From the NCBI GenBank assembly GCA_026129485.1, contig JAHCHY010000002.1:1-64000 (forward strand): a stretch of 64,000 bases of DNA, given 5' to 3'. Under the pieces are notes generated by a model. That model saw nothing but the letters and a program-made list of their open reading frames with translations, was not told the DNA's origin and did not search any database. The stretch is from Cyclobacteriaceae bacterium (GTDB taxonomy: Bacteria > Bacteroidota > Bacteroidia > Cytophagales > Cyclobacteriaceae). The first letter of the stretch is position 1, and each line of letters opens with the position of its first letter. The position numbers were made by a program, and so were the translations under genes. Shown here one piece after another: positions 40,801-48,685 of the stretch.

Positions 40801-43800
40801 ATCGTTTGCCGGGTGGGCGGTAATGGCAGGCGCAGTGTTCACCGTAAGCACGCCATTATTTGATGTTACAGCATTGCATCCCACGCTGCTGCTGATCACA
40901 CAATTATAATTTCCGGCATCCGTTGTGGCAATGTTGGTCAATGTCAGCGTAGCCGATGTCGCTCCTGAAATATTCCCGCCATTGTTCAGGTTCGTTGTGC
41001 CTTTCCGCCACTGGTATGAAATGCTAGTACCCGTGGCCGTTACGCTGAAGGTTGCCGTTTGCCCCGCGCATTTTGTATCGTTGGCCGGTTGCGCGGTAAT
41101 GGTCGGGGAAGCATTAACCGTTAATACCGCATTGTTTGATGTTACCGAAGGACACGCACCGCTTACTACACAATTATAATTGCCCGCATCGCCAGCCACA
41201 AGATTGGATAGCGAAAGGGTTGCACTTGTCGCGCCTGAAATATTTCCGCCATTTGAAAGATTGGTTGTGCCTTTCCGCCATTGATAGGTAAGGCTCGTGC
41301 CGATAGCGGTTACAGAAAATGAAACACCCTGCCCCGTGCATCCATTTTGATTAGACGGCTGCGCTGTAATCGTTACGGGAACATTCAGTATGATGTCTAC
41401 CGTATTGGTCAGGTCAGCGCTACCGCATCCTAATTTCGTTGCCGTTACTTTAATGATATTGCTTCCGGCAGTAAGGTTTGCAGAGGGAACGGTAAGCGTT
41501 ATATCGCCTCCTCCGTTTACAACGCTGCTCACTGCCGTTGATCCCTTAAATGCCTGGTATGTTGCCGTAGCTTCACTAGACAGAACGGTAACTGTTGCAT
41601 TACCGGAACAGAGTGAACCGCTTCCGTTAACGGTGAGCCCGGTTGAGATCGGTGTATCGATAATAGCATTGAGTTGCGTTCTCGGACTTTCACAACCGCT
41701 AACCATGTGCGATACCCAGTACGGAGTTGTAACACTTAAACTTGGTGTTGTATAAGTACTATTTGTCTGACCACCAATCGGTGATCCGCCCGAAGCTACC
41801 GTGTACCAGCGATAATTTCCATTTGCGCCTCCCGTGGCCGTAAGCGTTACCGTGCCGTTGCTGCATCGCCCGTTATCGCTTCCGCCCGGTGCTGCCGGTG
41901 CAGCATTCACGGCAATAACAGTTCGCTGGGGAACGGAAGCACAACCGTTCTTCGTAACGGTGAGCGAATAGATACCACTGAGTGAAGCCGTTGCATTGGT
42001 AAAGGTCGGGGGATTCTGAGCGGATGATGTAAAACCATTCGGGCCTGTCCAACTGAACGAAGGAGAGCCGCTCACATTCAGCGCGCCCAGGCTTACGGTG
42101 CCATCTTCGCACACGGGGCCATTGTTCGAGGCGATACCATTATTATAGAGTACCTGCACTTCTGCCGCAGAAAGCACGCGGTTGTAAACGCGCAGTTCAT
42201 CCATATCACCGGGGAAACGCTGGCTCCCTCCGTCTTTCCCGATCTGGAACGGCCCGAAGCTATCCGTCAGTGTAACTCCCGCACTGCTGGAACCGATCAG
42301 CACATTGTCTTTATAAATCCGCCACTGGCCACTGGTAACCGTAGCTACAATATGGCTCCATTGATTTGCCGTGAGAGCCTGTGCCGTTCCGATTACACTT
42401 ACATTATTCGCATCAATAACCACCTGGCCGGAAGTATTGATCCTCAGCTTGTAGGATTCATTGTTGAAATACTTCGTAACAATCGTATAATTATTTCCGA
42501 GGCTTGCCGGCTTGATCCATACGGAAATCGAAAAGGAACTATACATGCGCAAGGCCGGATAATCGCCCACGTCAATGCCACTGTTAGAGCCATTGAAGTT
42601 CATCGCTGAACTTCCGGTTCCGTAATGATCGGTTGTGGCCGTTACTCCGCCAACAATACTTCCGTTGAAACTGTTTGGCCCCGCATCAATGGCGTTTCCG
42701 TCAAACGGATAATACGCAACCAATCCGGAAAGAATGTTTGTATAGCCTGCGGCATCAATGGGATTGGTGATCGTAATATTCGATCCGTTATCAAGTCCTG
42801 TCCGCGCAGGATTGGAAGATACCACGCGAATACGGTATTGCGTTCCGGGCGCGATGTATTGTGAAAGTGTAACCGGAATCGTTCCGGTTGCCGAAGTACC
42901 GGTAATGCTCCCGATATTGACGGGCGATGCAAAGCTGCCCGAAGCATTGCTCAACTGCACGGTAAAAGTATTTCCTGCATTGAATGTTATACCGTCCGCG
43001 TCATAAGTAATATTGATGGTTGCGCCTGCACATTGCGGGGAAGAAACAGAGCCTGTTGTAAGAATGCTGCCTTTCACCAAAATACATTGCCCGGGATTAG
43101 TAAGGGTTATGTTGTTGAACGTGGCATAATCATTTGCTGCATCCACGCTTGAAGCCACTCCGAGCAATGTCCACGCTCCTGCCGAATTCATGGCGCGCGC
43201 GTATAGCTGAACTTTAGACGGAGCGGCAGCTTCCGCACCGGTCAGGTCTTCCGAAGTCTTGAACCGGAAGTTCGCGTTGTAGGCAGAACCGCCAAACCGG
43301 TTTACGACCCAATACTGGTTCCCATAAATCGATGAAATATCCGGATGTGAAGGAAGTGTATTGGGTTGCGCGGCATTGATGACCGATGCCGTTATCGAAG
43401 CGGAACCGGACGTGCTGTATATGCCTGTAAAATCTGTTCCTGTAAAATTAACTGTGCCGATGCTCTCCGTCATGGTAGCGGAAGCGCCACCGCCTACCGG
43501 AAATGTTGACGCCACGCGCGAAGGACTATTCGTGAGTGTGCCGTGATTCGTGCCCTGCGCATCGTTTGCCGTAGTGCCCGATGTTTCGTTGAACTGGTAA
43601 TAGGAAACCAAACCGGTTTCGCTTCCGGTAAGTGTCAGGTGCATGGATTCCTGTATCTGCTGGGCGGTACGCGCCACATTCCAGAGCCTAACTTCATCAA
43701 TATCTCCCCTGAAAAAATCGTTAACGCCTGACCCCGTAGATGTTCCGATCTTCATCGAAATACCAATGGCATTGCTCATGGTGCCGTTCGTTGAACCGAC

Positions 43801-44214
43801 CTGCACTCCGTTCACATAAATCGTGATGGTTGTTCCGTTCATAACGGCAGCCACATGGTACAGCGTGTTGGCGGTAAACGAATAGCTGAAAAAATAACCT
43901 GACACTCCGTTCCATATCCCGATCTGGTTCAGGCCGTTGTTGATGTGGAATGACCAGCGCGTGTTTGCTGCCGTGGAAGGGCTTGTCGCAATCCCGACAA
44001 TGCAGGGCGTTCCGCTGGGCGGGCTTGTCCATGTGGGCTTTACCCAGGCTTCTACCGTACCAACTGTAAAATCAAGCGATGTATGGGCCGGAACAAGAAT
44101 GTAATTGGAGCCGGTAAAGTTGATGGCATTGCCGGGTTGTGTTTCCGGTTGGGCATGGAGAAGTTGAACGGTTAACTGAAGAATACAAATGCAAAAAAGA
44201 TAAATTTTCTTCAT
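37870..44214 (-). CDS. Giant T9SS-exported surface protein with LamG and Ig-like repeats
   Basis: About 2,114 residues from the ATG at 44214, which gives the signal KKIYLFCICILQLTVQLLHAQ. Domain order: a LamG/concanavalin-like domain (about 25-235), a beta-rich linker region, a second LamG domain (about 500-690), PKD/Ig-like domains, 11 tandem Ig-like repeats of about 91 residues (about 940-1940), an MBG-like domain and a type-A T9SS sorting domain (VFPNPAGSEVTI, ALYLLKGQ). It is expected to be a long surface filament with sugar-binding tips, acting in adhesion or biofilm matrix. First gene of a three-gene operon. Confidence 0.9.
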   Translation of the reverse strand: MKKIYLFCICILQLTVQLLHAQPETQPGNAINFTGSNYILVPAHTSLDFTVGTVEAWVKPTWTSPPSGTPCIVGIATSPSTAANTRWSFHINNGLNQIGIWNGVSGYFFSYSFTANTLYHVAAVMNGTTITIYVNGVQVGSTNGTMSNAIGISMKIGTSTGSGVNDFFRGDIDEVRLWNVARTAQQIQESMHLTLTGSETGLVSYYQFNETSGTTANDAQGTNHGTLTNSPSRVASTFPVGGGASATMTESIGTVNFTGTDFTGIYSTSGSASITASVINAAQPNTLPSHPDISSIYGNQYWVVNRFGGSAYNANFRFKTSEDLTGAEAAAPSKVQLYARAMNSAGAWTLLGVASSVDAANDYATFNNITLTNPGQCILVKGSILTTGSVSSPQCAGATINITYDADGITFNAGNTFTVQLSNASGSFASPVNIGSITGTSATGTIPVTLSQYIAPGTQYRIRVVSSNPARTGLDNGSNITITNPIDAAGYTNILSGLVAYYPFDGNAIDAGPNSFNGSIVGGVTATTDHYGTGSSAMNFNGSNSGIDVGDYPALRMYSSFSISVWIKPASLGNNYTIVTKYFNNESYKLRINTSGQVVIDANNVSVIGTAQALTANQWSHIVATVTSGQWRIYKDNVLIGSSSAGVTLTDSFGPFQIGKDGGSQRFPGDMDELRVYNRVLSAAEVQVLYNNGIASNNGPVCEDGTVSLGALNVSGSPSFSWTGPNGFTSSAQNPPTFTNATASLSGIYSLTVTKNGCASVPQRTVIAVNAAPAAPGGSDNGRCSNGTVTLTATGGANGNYRWYTVASGGSPIGGQTNSTYTTPSLSVTTPYWVSHMVSGCESPRTQLNAIIDTPISTGLTVNGSGSLCSGNATVTVLSSEATATYQAFKGSTAVSSVVNGGGDITLTVPSANLTAGSNIIKVTATKLGCGSADLTNTVDIILNVPVTITAQPSNQNGCTGQGVSFSVTAIGTSLTYQWRKGTTNLSNGGNISGATSATLSLSNLVAGDAGNYNCVVSGACPSVTSNNAVLTVNASPTITAQPANDTKCAGQTATFSVTATGTSISYQWRKGTTNLNNGGNISGATSATLTLTNIATTDAGNYNCVISSSVGCNAVTSNNGVLTVNTAPAITAHPANDTQCAGASSTFSVTATGTGLIYQWRKGTTNLSNGGNISGATSATLTLSNLVAGDAGNYNCVVSGTCSPSVTSNNGALTISTGATITSHPNNDAKCVGASSTFTVTANGTGLTYQWRKGTTNLSNGGNISGATSATLSLTNITTADAGNYNCIVTASCGSPVTSNNGVLTVNTSPAITAQPSDDTKCVGTSATFTVTATGTGLIYQWRKGTTNLSNGGNISGATSATLTLSNLVAGDAGNYNCVVSGTCSPSVTSNNAALTVNISPAVTGQPSNDTKCVGASSTFSVTATGTGLTYQWRKGTTNLSNGGNISGATSATLTLSNLVAGDAGNYNCVVSGTCSPAVTSNNGVLTVNTLPAITSHPSNDTKCAGASSTFSVTATGTGLTYQWRNGTTNLANGGNISGATSATLTLSNLVAGDAGNYNCVVSGTCSPSVTSNNGVLTVNISPAITSQPANDTKCAGGSSSFSVSATGTGLTYQWRKGTTNLSNGGNISGATSATLTLSNLVTGDAGNYNCVVSGTCSPAVTSNNAVLTVNISPAITSQPSGDTKCVGASAAFTVTATGTGLSYQWRKGTTNLVSGGDISGATSATLMLSNLSASDAGDYNCVVSGVCSPAVTSGNASLTVNAPAAITNQPFNDTQCAGGSASFSVTATGVGLTYQWRKGTTSLVNGGNVSGATSATLTLSNLTAGDAGNYNCVVSGTCGLPATSSIAALAISNSPVITAQPAGATKTSGESVSFTLTATGTSLTYQWRKGTSALSNDSKFSGTTTSTLTISNLTLADAGDYNCVVTSACGNTTSGNATLIVNKAVPTITFTSLLVEGKIGEKLTISASSSSPAEIIFEITGGTGTGSFLSPGLLRLESPGTIEITASQVSTADYDAATASQIITVLDMVTAAEDPEREGVLVFPNPAGSEVTIRSSDADRLYLVDARGITIREWEIHAGEITIDITEISPALYLLKGQRGNNIVFLKRIVKK
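38400..41390 (-). repeat. Eleven tandem ~273-bp coding repeats (Ig-like)
   Basis: Each unit encodes an Ig-like domain marked by YQWRKGTTNLSNGGNISG, ATSATLTLSNL and AGNYNCVVSG. The TYQWR codons recur near 38549, 38820, 39094, 39367, 39637, 39910, 40183, 40456, 40729, 41005 and 41278. The central units are nearly identical at the protein level and very similar in DNA, while the first and last are more diverged. Confidence 0.92.
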
Positions 44215-44320
44215 GTGAGGGTCGCGATGTTGTTCAGCCAAATTTCAGGCTAAAGACAGCGCGTGTCCACTACATAAGCATGTGAGGGGTTAATGGGAAT
44301 AGTTGGGAAGCAGAGCAGGA

Positions 44321-44350
44321 ACGCAAAAGAAAAACCGCCAGTTAGCGGTT
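44321..44350 (-). terminator. Rho-independent terminator after the S41 peptidase gene
   Basis: Minus strand: AACCGC, 6-nt loop TAACTG, GCGGTT, then a T-rich tract (TTTCTTTT; 44332-44321). It ends transcripts from the accessory block before the surface-protein operon. Confidence 0.65.
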
Positions 44351-44461
44351 CGTTGCTTTTAGTTTGCGGGTTCATAGTAAAGTATTACTGCACCTACACT
44401 AAAAGTTTTAGTCTTCGAGAGTTTAAGAACAATTCTGTCGGTTATGTTTTTAAACGGTTTG

Positions 44462-44577
44462 CAGCTTTGCGTTGTGGGGGATTAGATGCACTAAACTGTC
44501 TAAATGCACTGTGTTAATTAATTGCACTACTGTTCATGTTCACACTTTCCCCGCCATAACGCAAAGGTGCTGTTAGT
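44462..44577. repeat. Long imperfect inverted repeat
   Basis: Arms of about 20-24 bp: left CAGCTTTGCGTTGTGGGGGA, right (reverse complement) with the same core TTTGCGTT followed by ATGGCGGGGA, separated by about 70 nt of AT-rich DNA. It starts 5 nt beyond the S41 peptidase stop codon. A similar arrangement follows the next gene (45990-46158). The general form is like integron attC sites, but no canonical core site is present. Confidence 0.5.
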
Positions 44578-44582
44578 GGCTG

Positions 44583-45941
44583 TTATTCCTTCTCTGTCAA
44601 TTTGAGTGTATATTCCAGTTGAACGTCTTTGTTTGAAAGTATATCATTTATACTGGGAATTACTTCATAATCAGGAATAACCCCTCTGTCTTTAAATTTT
44701 TGTTGCCTAACTGCTAACACATATTTTCTTCTGGGAATTACAACTGTAATTTTCGTGATAGGCAATGTTACCTTTTCCAATTCTCCTCCTGTATTTCCAT
44801 AGTAACCACCTCCTGTTTCCTCACCAATAAATTTTCCTCTTGCGTTACTTTTTGCAATTGCACAGAATTCCGAAGTTGTTGAGAAACTTTTGCCATTTAT
44901 TAAAAAATAACACTTGCCCATGAAGTTATTTTTTTGGGGCTGCTGAATTTTCAAATTAGGATGTGCATCTTCTGGGAATTTTGACGATACTGTCCCTAAT
45001 GATGAGTAGTAGGCAAACGGTTTATTAGTTAAAAAAGAGTAGAGTAAAGAACCGTTTGAATCTTCGCCACCTCCGTTGTTTCTCACATCAATTATTAACT
45101 TCTTAATTTTTTTGGCATTAATTTCCATAAATACAGAGTCAAGAAAATTTTTAAAATATATATCTTCTTGATTTAGCCTATTCATATCAAATGTCTTAAT
45201 AGTGAGTATGGCTGTACTATTTGCTTTGATTTCTAATGATAAAAAATTTTCTATTGATTTTTTATCATTAAAGCAGCTATTCCCTTTTAAGATTGAGGCA
45301 TTTAATACAGCAGTTTCAGTCAAACCATCTTTACCTTTATAAGATATACTGAATTGAGGTTTGTTGCCATAAAGCCAATAGTAGAGAAACTGAAAATTAG
45401 GCTCACTTCCATTAAAGCTCCAATATTTAGAGGATTCAATGCTGCCATCTGAAAGCATGTAGTTAAATAATACTTTTCTAATTTCATTTACTGGTTTCTC
45501 ATCTATTGCGGTAATTTCTGTTCCTTGCTTAAATCTTTTCTCGAAATCGCAAAAAACAAAAGTTTGATCTTTGGTAAAATAGAGTCGCAAAGGGAATACT
45601 TTTGAGTTCTGAAATTGCTCCACAATTAGTTCTCTTGGTAAGTTGCAGGCAGTATGTCCATCGCCAATAGCTCTTGTCAAAAACCGTAGGGTCATGAAAA
45701 AATGCACTGTTGTCATACCTTCATTTATTGACAAATAACAACTATCAAGCAATTTATTCATTTCATTTTTGCTGCTGTATCTGTATAAGGCTGGATGCAC
45801 TTTTTCTAATGAATCCCTGAAAATCATGAAGTCTTTAAGCAAATCTTCTGTTTTAACCGCAGTTTCGTAATTTTCATTAACCTGTCCAGAAGTTGCTGTT
45901 ATGAATAATGTCAGGAAAAGAATTATTGAATATCTTGTCAT
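44583..45941 (-). CDS. S41-family serine peptidase (C-terminal-processing type)
   Basis: 452 residues with a signal peptide (MTRYSIILFLTLFITATS). The S41 catalytic core is visible: IIDVRNNGGGEDS, then NGKSFSTTSEF with the nucleophilic Ser, and GEETGGGYYG. A poorly conserved PDZ-like segment (QGTEITAIDEKPV) precedes it. It is a periplasmic or secreted protease, related to tricorn/CPP types. The gene is clearly more AT-rich than its neighbours and begins a block of accessory-looking genes, which suggests acquisition by transfer. Confidence 0.88.
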   Translation of the reverse strand: MTRYSIILFLTLFITATSGQVNENYETAVKTEDLLKDFMIFRDSLEKVHPALYRYSSKNEMNKLLDSCYLSINEGMTTVHFFMTLRFLTRAIGDGHTACNLPRELIVEQFQNSKVFPLRLYFTKDQTFVFCDFEKRFKQGTEITAIDEKPVNEIRKVLFNYMLSDGSIESSKYWSFNGSEPNFQFLYYWLYGNKPQFSISYKGKDGLTETAVLNASILKGNSCFNDKKSIENFLSLEIKANSTAILTIKTFDMNRLNQEDIYFKNFLDSVFMEINAKKIKKLIIDVRNNGGGEDSNGSLLYSFLTNKPFAYYSSLGTVSSKFPEDAHPNLKIQQPQKNNFMGKCYFLINGKSFSTTSEFCAIAKSNARGKFIGEETGGGYYGNTGGELEKVTLPITKITVVIPRRKYVLAVRQQKFKDRGVIPDYEVIPSINDILSNKDVQLEYTLKLTEKE

Positions 45942-45989
45942 TTTGAATATTGTTTTAGTATTCGTTATAATAGTGCTAATGTTGAAGTG

Positions 45990-46158
45990 TTGGCGATGTG
46001 GCGGTATCCTATGTTCGTTCTGCCGTACAACTGCCGAATAAAGAAATAAAAGCTTATTGTTTTATTCTCTTCTCTGACTTTATTCATTGATAGAACTAAA
46101 GCTGATTAGCGAACAAAAAATCAGGAATATATTTCGTTGCCGTGCCATATTGCCAATG
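45990..46158. repeat. Long imperfect inverted repeat between accessory genes
   Basis: TTGGCGATGTGGCGG (from 45991) is matched on the opposite strand by TTGGCAATATGGCACGG (from about 46157 leftward), with about 130 nt between the arms. It occupies most of the gap between the S41 peptidase and the small lipoprotein genes. Confidence 0.45.
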
Positions 46159-46177
46159 TAATGTTGGCAGACTTTCC

Positions 46178-46585
46178 TTACCTTAAAGACTTTGTGAGCT
46201 TAGTCAATTGCCAGCATTGCTGTGTTTTTTCAAAATAAGCGTTCCATCTCTTACCATACACTTTATCATCAATTCGCCCCTCGTCAATGACCGTTACGTC
46301 ACAGGACGCTTCGCTCGAGCAGTCAACTCGAATGGAATAGTTCTTATTACCTTCAAGATGCAGCTCTGCAGGAAACAGGTGCTTACTAATTGATGCTGGG
46401 CTTTGTGCCCATGCTTCGGCCTTTGAAGTTGCGGCTTGTATGCTGTCGTTCAGCTTGTCAAAACCTATAGTCTGCTCTGAGTTATAATTAGAGCAGGAGC
46501 AGCATAGCACAATTAGTACAAAGTGCATCAAGTTTAGCGAAAGTTTAAGTGAAAGCGACAACGAATTGTTTTTTAACGTAGGCAT
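46178..46585 (-). CDS. Small lipoprotein of unknown function
   Basis: 135 residues from the ATG at 46585; a second ATG (46528) would give a compact lipoprotein signal, MHFVLIVLCCSC, and may be the true start. The intervening Ser/Leu-rich stretch is encoded by a low-complexity AGCGAAAGTTTAAG-like repeat. The mature part has two cysteine pairs (DCSSEASC and QQCW) and a polar C terminus. No family is recognised. Same strand and AT-rich composition as its neighbours. Confidence 0.55.
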   Translation of the reverse strand: MPTLKNNSLSLSLKLSLNLMHFVLIVLCCSCSNYNSEQTIGFDKLNDSIQAATSKAEAWAQSPASISKHLFPAELHLEGNKNYSIRVDCSSEASCDVTVIDEGRIDDKVYGKRWNAYFEKTQQCWQLTKLTKSLR

Positions 46586-46687
46586 GGGGAATCATTTTTG
46601 TTGTCCCAAAAAAAGATAAAATCTTTGGGACATAGGCTGTTCCAAGGCCGCCAAACAGGCGACAATTGCCGCCATTTAGCATACGGC

Positions 46688-47227
46688 TTAGAAAAAGCAA
46701 AAACCTACCCGAATCCGCAACGCGTTGTGTTTCTCAATTTCTGCTGCATTTCGAAGGACGATGTACAAATTAATGGCGAGCCACACCATCGGTACCAGCA
46801 TCATATACTTACTCCTGATTCCCCACCAATCATTTAGGATGATGACGGTTAGAAATAGACCCCCAGCTATCAGCGACCAGAGAATCTGAATGGTTACAAG
46901 CTCCCGGGTAAGGGGTGTGAACTGTTTTTTAGCGAACATAAGCAACAACGGCACGGCAACATTCAAGGGTGGCAAAAACATAAATGGCAAGGCTGAAAGA
47001 TTGATCAGCTTGATCCACTTCATATCAGTGGGAACAACTGTTTCCGTGTTATCCACTAACTCGGCTTCGGATATACCCAAGCCTTTCGCCAGTGCTTTCA
47101 GCGTGTAGCCTTTAGGAGGGGTGCCGGCCTCTATGCGCTGTATTGTGCGCACCGAAATGCCGGATTTTTCATATAGTTCTTCCTGGGTTAAATTTAATTT
47201 CAGTCTAAGGAATAGTAATCTTGACAT
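46688..47227 (-). CDS. XRE-type helix-turn-helix regulator with membrane C terminus
   Basis: 179 residues. An N-terminal HTH_3 domain (LRLKLNLTQEELYEKSGISVRTIQRIEAGTPPKGYTLKALAKGLGI, about 8-53) is followed by four predicted membrane helices (about 70-165). This membrane-anchored XRE design is frequent in Bacteroidota and thought to respond to membrane or envelope conditions. Likely targets are unknown. A hairpin (GTCCCAAA with TTTGGGAC, 46602-46632) lies just downstream on the minus strand. Confidence 0.85.
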   Translation of the reverse strand: MSRLLFLRLKLNLTQEELYEKSGISVRTIQRIEAGTPPKGYTLKALAKGLGISEAELVDNTETVVPTDMKWIKLINLSALPFMFLPPLNVAVPLLLMFAKKQFTPLTRELVTIQILWSLIAGGLFLTVIILNDWWGIRSKYMMLVPMVWLAINLYIVLRNAAEIEKHNALRIRVGFCFF

Positions 47228-47437
47228 AAGTATAGACGATTATCTATAAAATGGCCGCTAACTTGTTTATGTATGCAACAAAATTACGCAAATATCTCAA
47301 GGGTATGTTTGATTGGTGTGATTGTGTCATTTACTATTTAAGTCGTTGAAGCCAACCGGGTATTTGTTTACAGGCTCAATCAAAAGCGCTTCAATTCGCC
47401 TGGCGCAAAAAACTACTGTTAGCAGCATACCTTTTTG

Positions 47438-47732
47438 TCAGCTCTTTGTCAGTATATATTTCTGAGGCGTTGTCTTGGGAATTCTCATGATAATTTGCTG
47501 TGCTTCAAGGTCGAGCTTTACCCATTCCAGGTGCCAATTCAGTGATCCGTCAAAGGTTATTTTCTTCTCCTTAAAATCCCGGGCAACAGCTTTTACTACG
47601 TCTGAAAAAGTTCCGGCAGGGTTTTCCGTGAGGTATTTTATAATTTCTGCTCTCAACAGCTCATACTTGTCCTTGCTTATGCTGACCGCTTTTTTTCCCT
47701 GCGGGTGCTTGAGTTGAATTTTTCTGTTCCAT
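47438..47732 (-). CDS. Small DUF6958-like protein, apparent frameshift at an A7 run
   Basis: About 97 codons if the frame is repaired. The ATG at 47732 starts EQKNSTQAPAGKK and then meets seven A residues (47696-47690). One base later the frame continues as AVSISKDKYELLRAEIIKYL and into FSDVVKAVARDFKEKK ... HLEWVKLDLEAQQIIMR ... QKYIL, a pattern I associate with DUF6958. Without the shift the first frame stops within about 25 codons, and the main frame has only a TTG (47656) to start from. It may be a real mutation, a sequencing slip or slippage-dependent expression. Function unknown. Confidence 0.55.
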
Positions 47733-47757
47733 CTCTAAAATGTCTAATACCGCGTTG

Positions 47758-48153
47758 TCATTTAGTTAATTTATACCCCAGGAAACTGCCCAGAAATTTT
47801 GCTGCATTGGCAAGAGTAAAAATTAAAATAAAATCTAACCATCGAACACCGGCTACGGTAATGATAATAATATCCAACAAAACATAAATGACCGGAAAAA
47901 GAATTACTAACCTGAATACATTATGATAGTCTTTTTTCTTCCAGTGTCTTGCGATGAGAAAGAAAATAATAAACCCGAAAATACCTGAAATATAAGGCGC
48001 GGAAGAATTAGCGTGTGCTTCATAAACACTTACTTCATGTCCGGGATTTATGAAATAAGAATACACGGCAACCTCAAGGAATGAAATGATAACCAGGGTT
48101 ATCATAGTCAGTACAGCCAATCCGGTTAATTTTAAAAAAGTATATTTTTTCAC
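47758..48153 (-). CDS. Small integral membrane protein of unknown function
   Basis: 131 residues with four membrane helices (FLKLTGLAVLTMITLVIISFLEVA..., YISGIFGFIIFFLIA, LVILFPVIYVLLDIIIITV, ILIFTLANAAKFLGSFL). I chose the GTG at 48153 because it overlaps the stop of the upstream gene as GTGA, a standard coupling arrangement. An ATG at 48198 in the same frame would require a 49-nt overlap. The N terminus is then KKYTFLKL after the initiator. No family recognised. Confidence 0.65.
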   Translation of the reverse strand: MKKYTFLKLTGLAVLTMITLVIISFLEVAVYSYFINPGHEVSVYEAHANSSAPYISGIFGFIIFFLIARHWKKKDYHNVFRLVILFPVIYVLLDIIIITVAGVRWLDFILIFTLANAAKFLGSFLGYKLTK

Positions 48154-48575
48154 CTGATTTCGTGTTTTTCGTTTAAATATCTGATTGTCGTATTGCAAAG
48201 TTTTTCCAAAGTGTCAAAGTTAAGGTCATCCAACTTTTTGAAATAAATGCAGGCTTTGGCCATTTTGTATTTTCCTAACTGGTCAAGGAAATTTTTATTG
48301 TCATTGCCCGGGCAGGTAACATAAAGAGAGAACTCAGCTTTTCGAGGCGAAAAACCAATAAGCGGTGCATCTCCTTCGTGCCCGCTGGCATATTTATAAT
48401 GATAACTCCCAAAGCCTATAATTGTGGGCCCCCACATTTTGGGTTCAAATCCCGACCATTTTCGCATTAGTTCAATGAGCCGAAAGCTGTCTTGTTTCTT
48501 TTGTTCTTTGTCAACGAATGAGTTTATAAAATCAACCACGCTGAAGTTTGTTTCTGCTGTCTTGTTTTTTGCCAT
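48150..48575 (-). CDS. DUF1801-family protein
   Basis: 141 residues. VVDFINSFVDKEQKKQDSFRLIELMRKWSGFEPKMWGPTIIGFGSYHYKYASGHEGDAPLIGFSPRKAEFSLYV and the ending LGKYKMAKACIYFKKLDDLNFDTLEKL are characteristic of DUF1801 (YdhG-like, frataxin-like fold). The family's role is unsettled. Such genes are common passengers of gene cassettes and accessory islands. It is the first gene of a two-gene unit with the membrane protein that follows. Confidence 0.88.
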   Translation of the reverse strand: MAKNKTAETNFSVVDFINSFVDKEQKKQDSFRLIELMRKWSGFEPKMWGPTIIGFGSYHYKYASGHEGDAPLIGFSPRKAEFSLYVTCPGNDNKNFLDQLGKYKMAKACIYFKKLDDLNFDTLEKLCNTTIRYLNEKHEIR

Positions 48576-48642
48576 AGGCGAATTTATAAAAAAGAAGTAT
48601 AGGTTGGCATAAAATCAATCTATAACTGACCGGCATTCCTGG

Positions 48643-48672
48643 TTGACAATTTATCAGCTACTCGTATCTTTC
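48643..48672 (+). promoter_or_regulatory. Promoter of the second sensor kinase
   Basis: TTG (48643-48645), a 19-nt spacer and TATCTTTC (48665-48672), one base from TAnnTTTG. The start codon follows at 48686, so the leader is under 15 nt. No copy of the 19-bp operator is present. Confidence 0.5.
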
Positions 48673-48685
48673 ATAAAAAAACTGC

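Larger units (their letters stand above)
44215..44582. other. Intergenic region with terminator and long inverted repeat
   Basis: No supported gene; a 74-codon open frame on the plus strand has no homologous features or ribosome site. The region holds the terminator at 44321-44350 and the imperfect inverted repeat at 44462-44577, described separately. The promoter of the giant surface protein should lie just left of 44290 on the minus strand, but I see no clear match to consensus. Confidence 0.5.

Noticed and set aside
38400-41390. Regular ~273-bp repeats considered as a CRISPR or satellite array
   Set aside because: The repeats are in frame, encode Ig-like domains and are continuous with the rest of a secreted protein. 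Repeat and spacer lengths do not fit CRISPR.
44462-47437. Canonical integron attC sites
   Set aside because: The inverted repeats do not contain the RYYYAAC...GTTRRRY ends at the required positions and no integrase gene is present in the window. Only a general cassette-like pattern is claimed.
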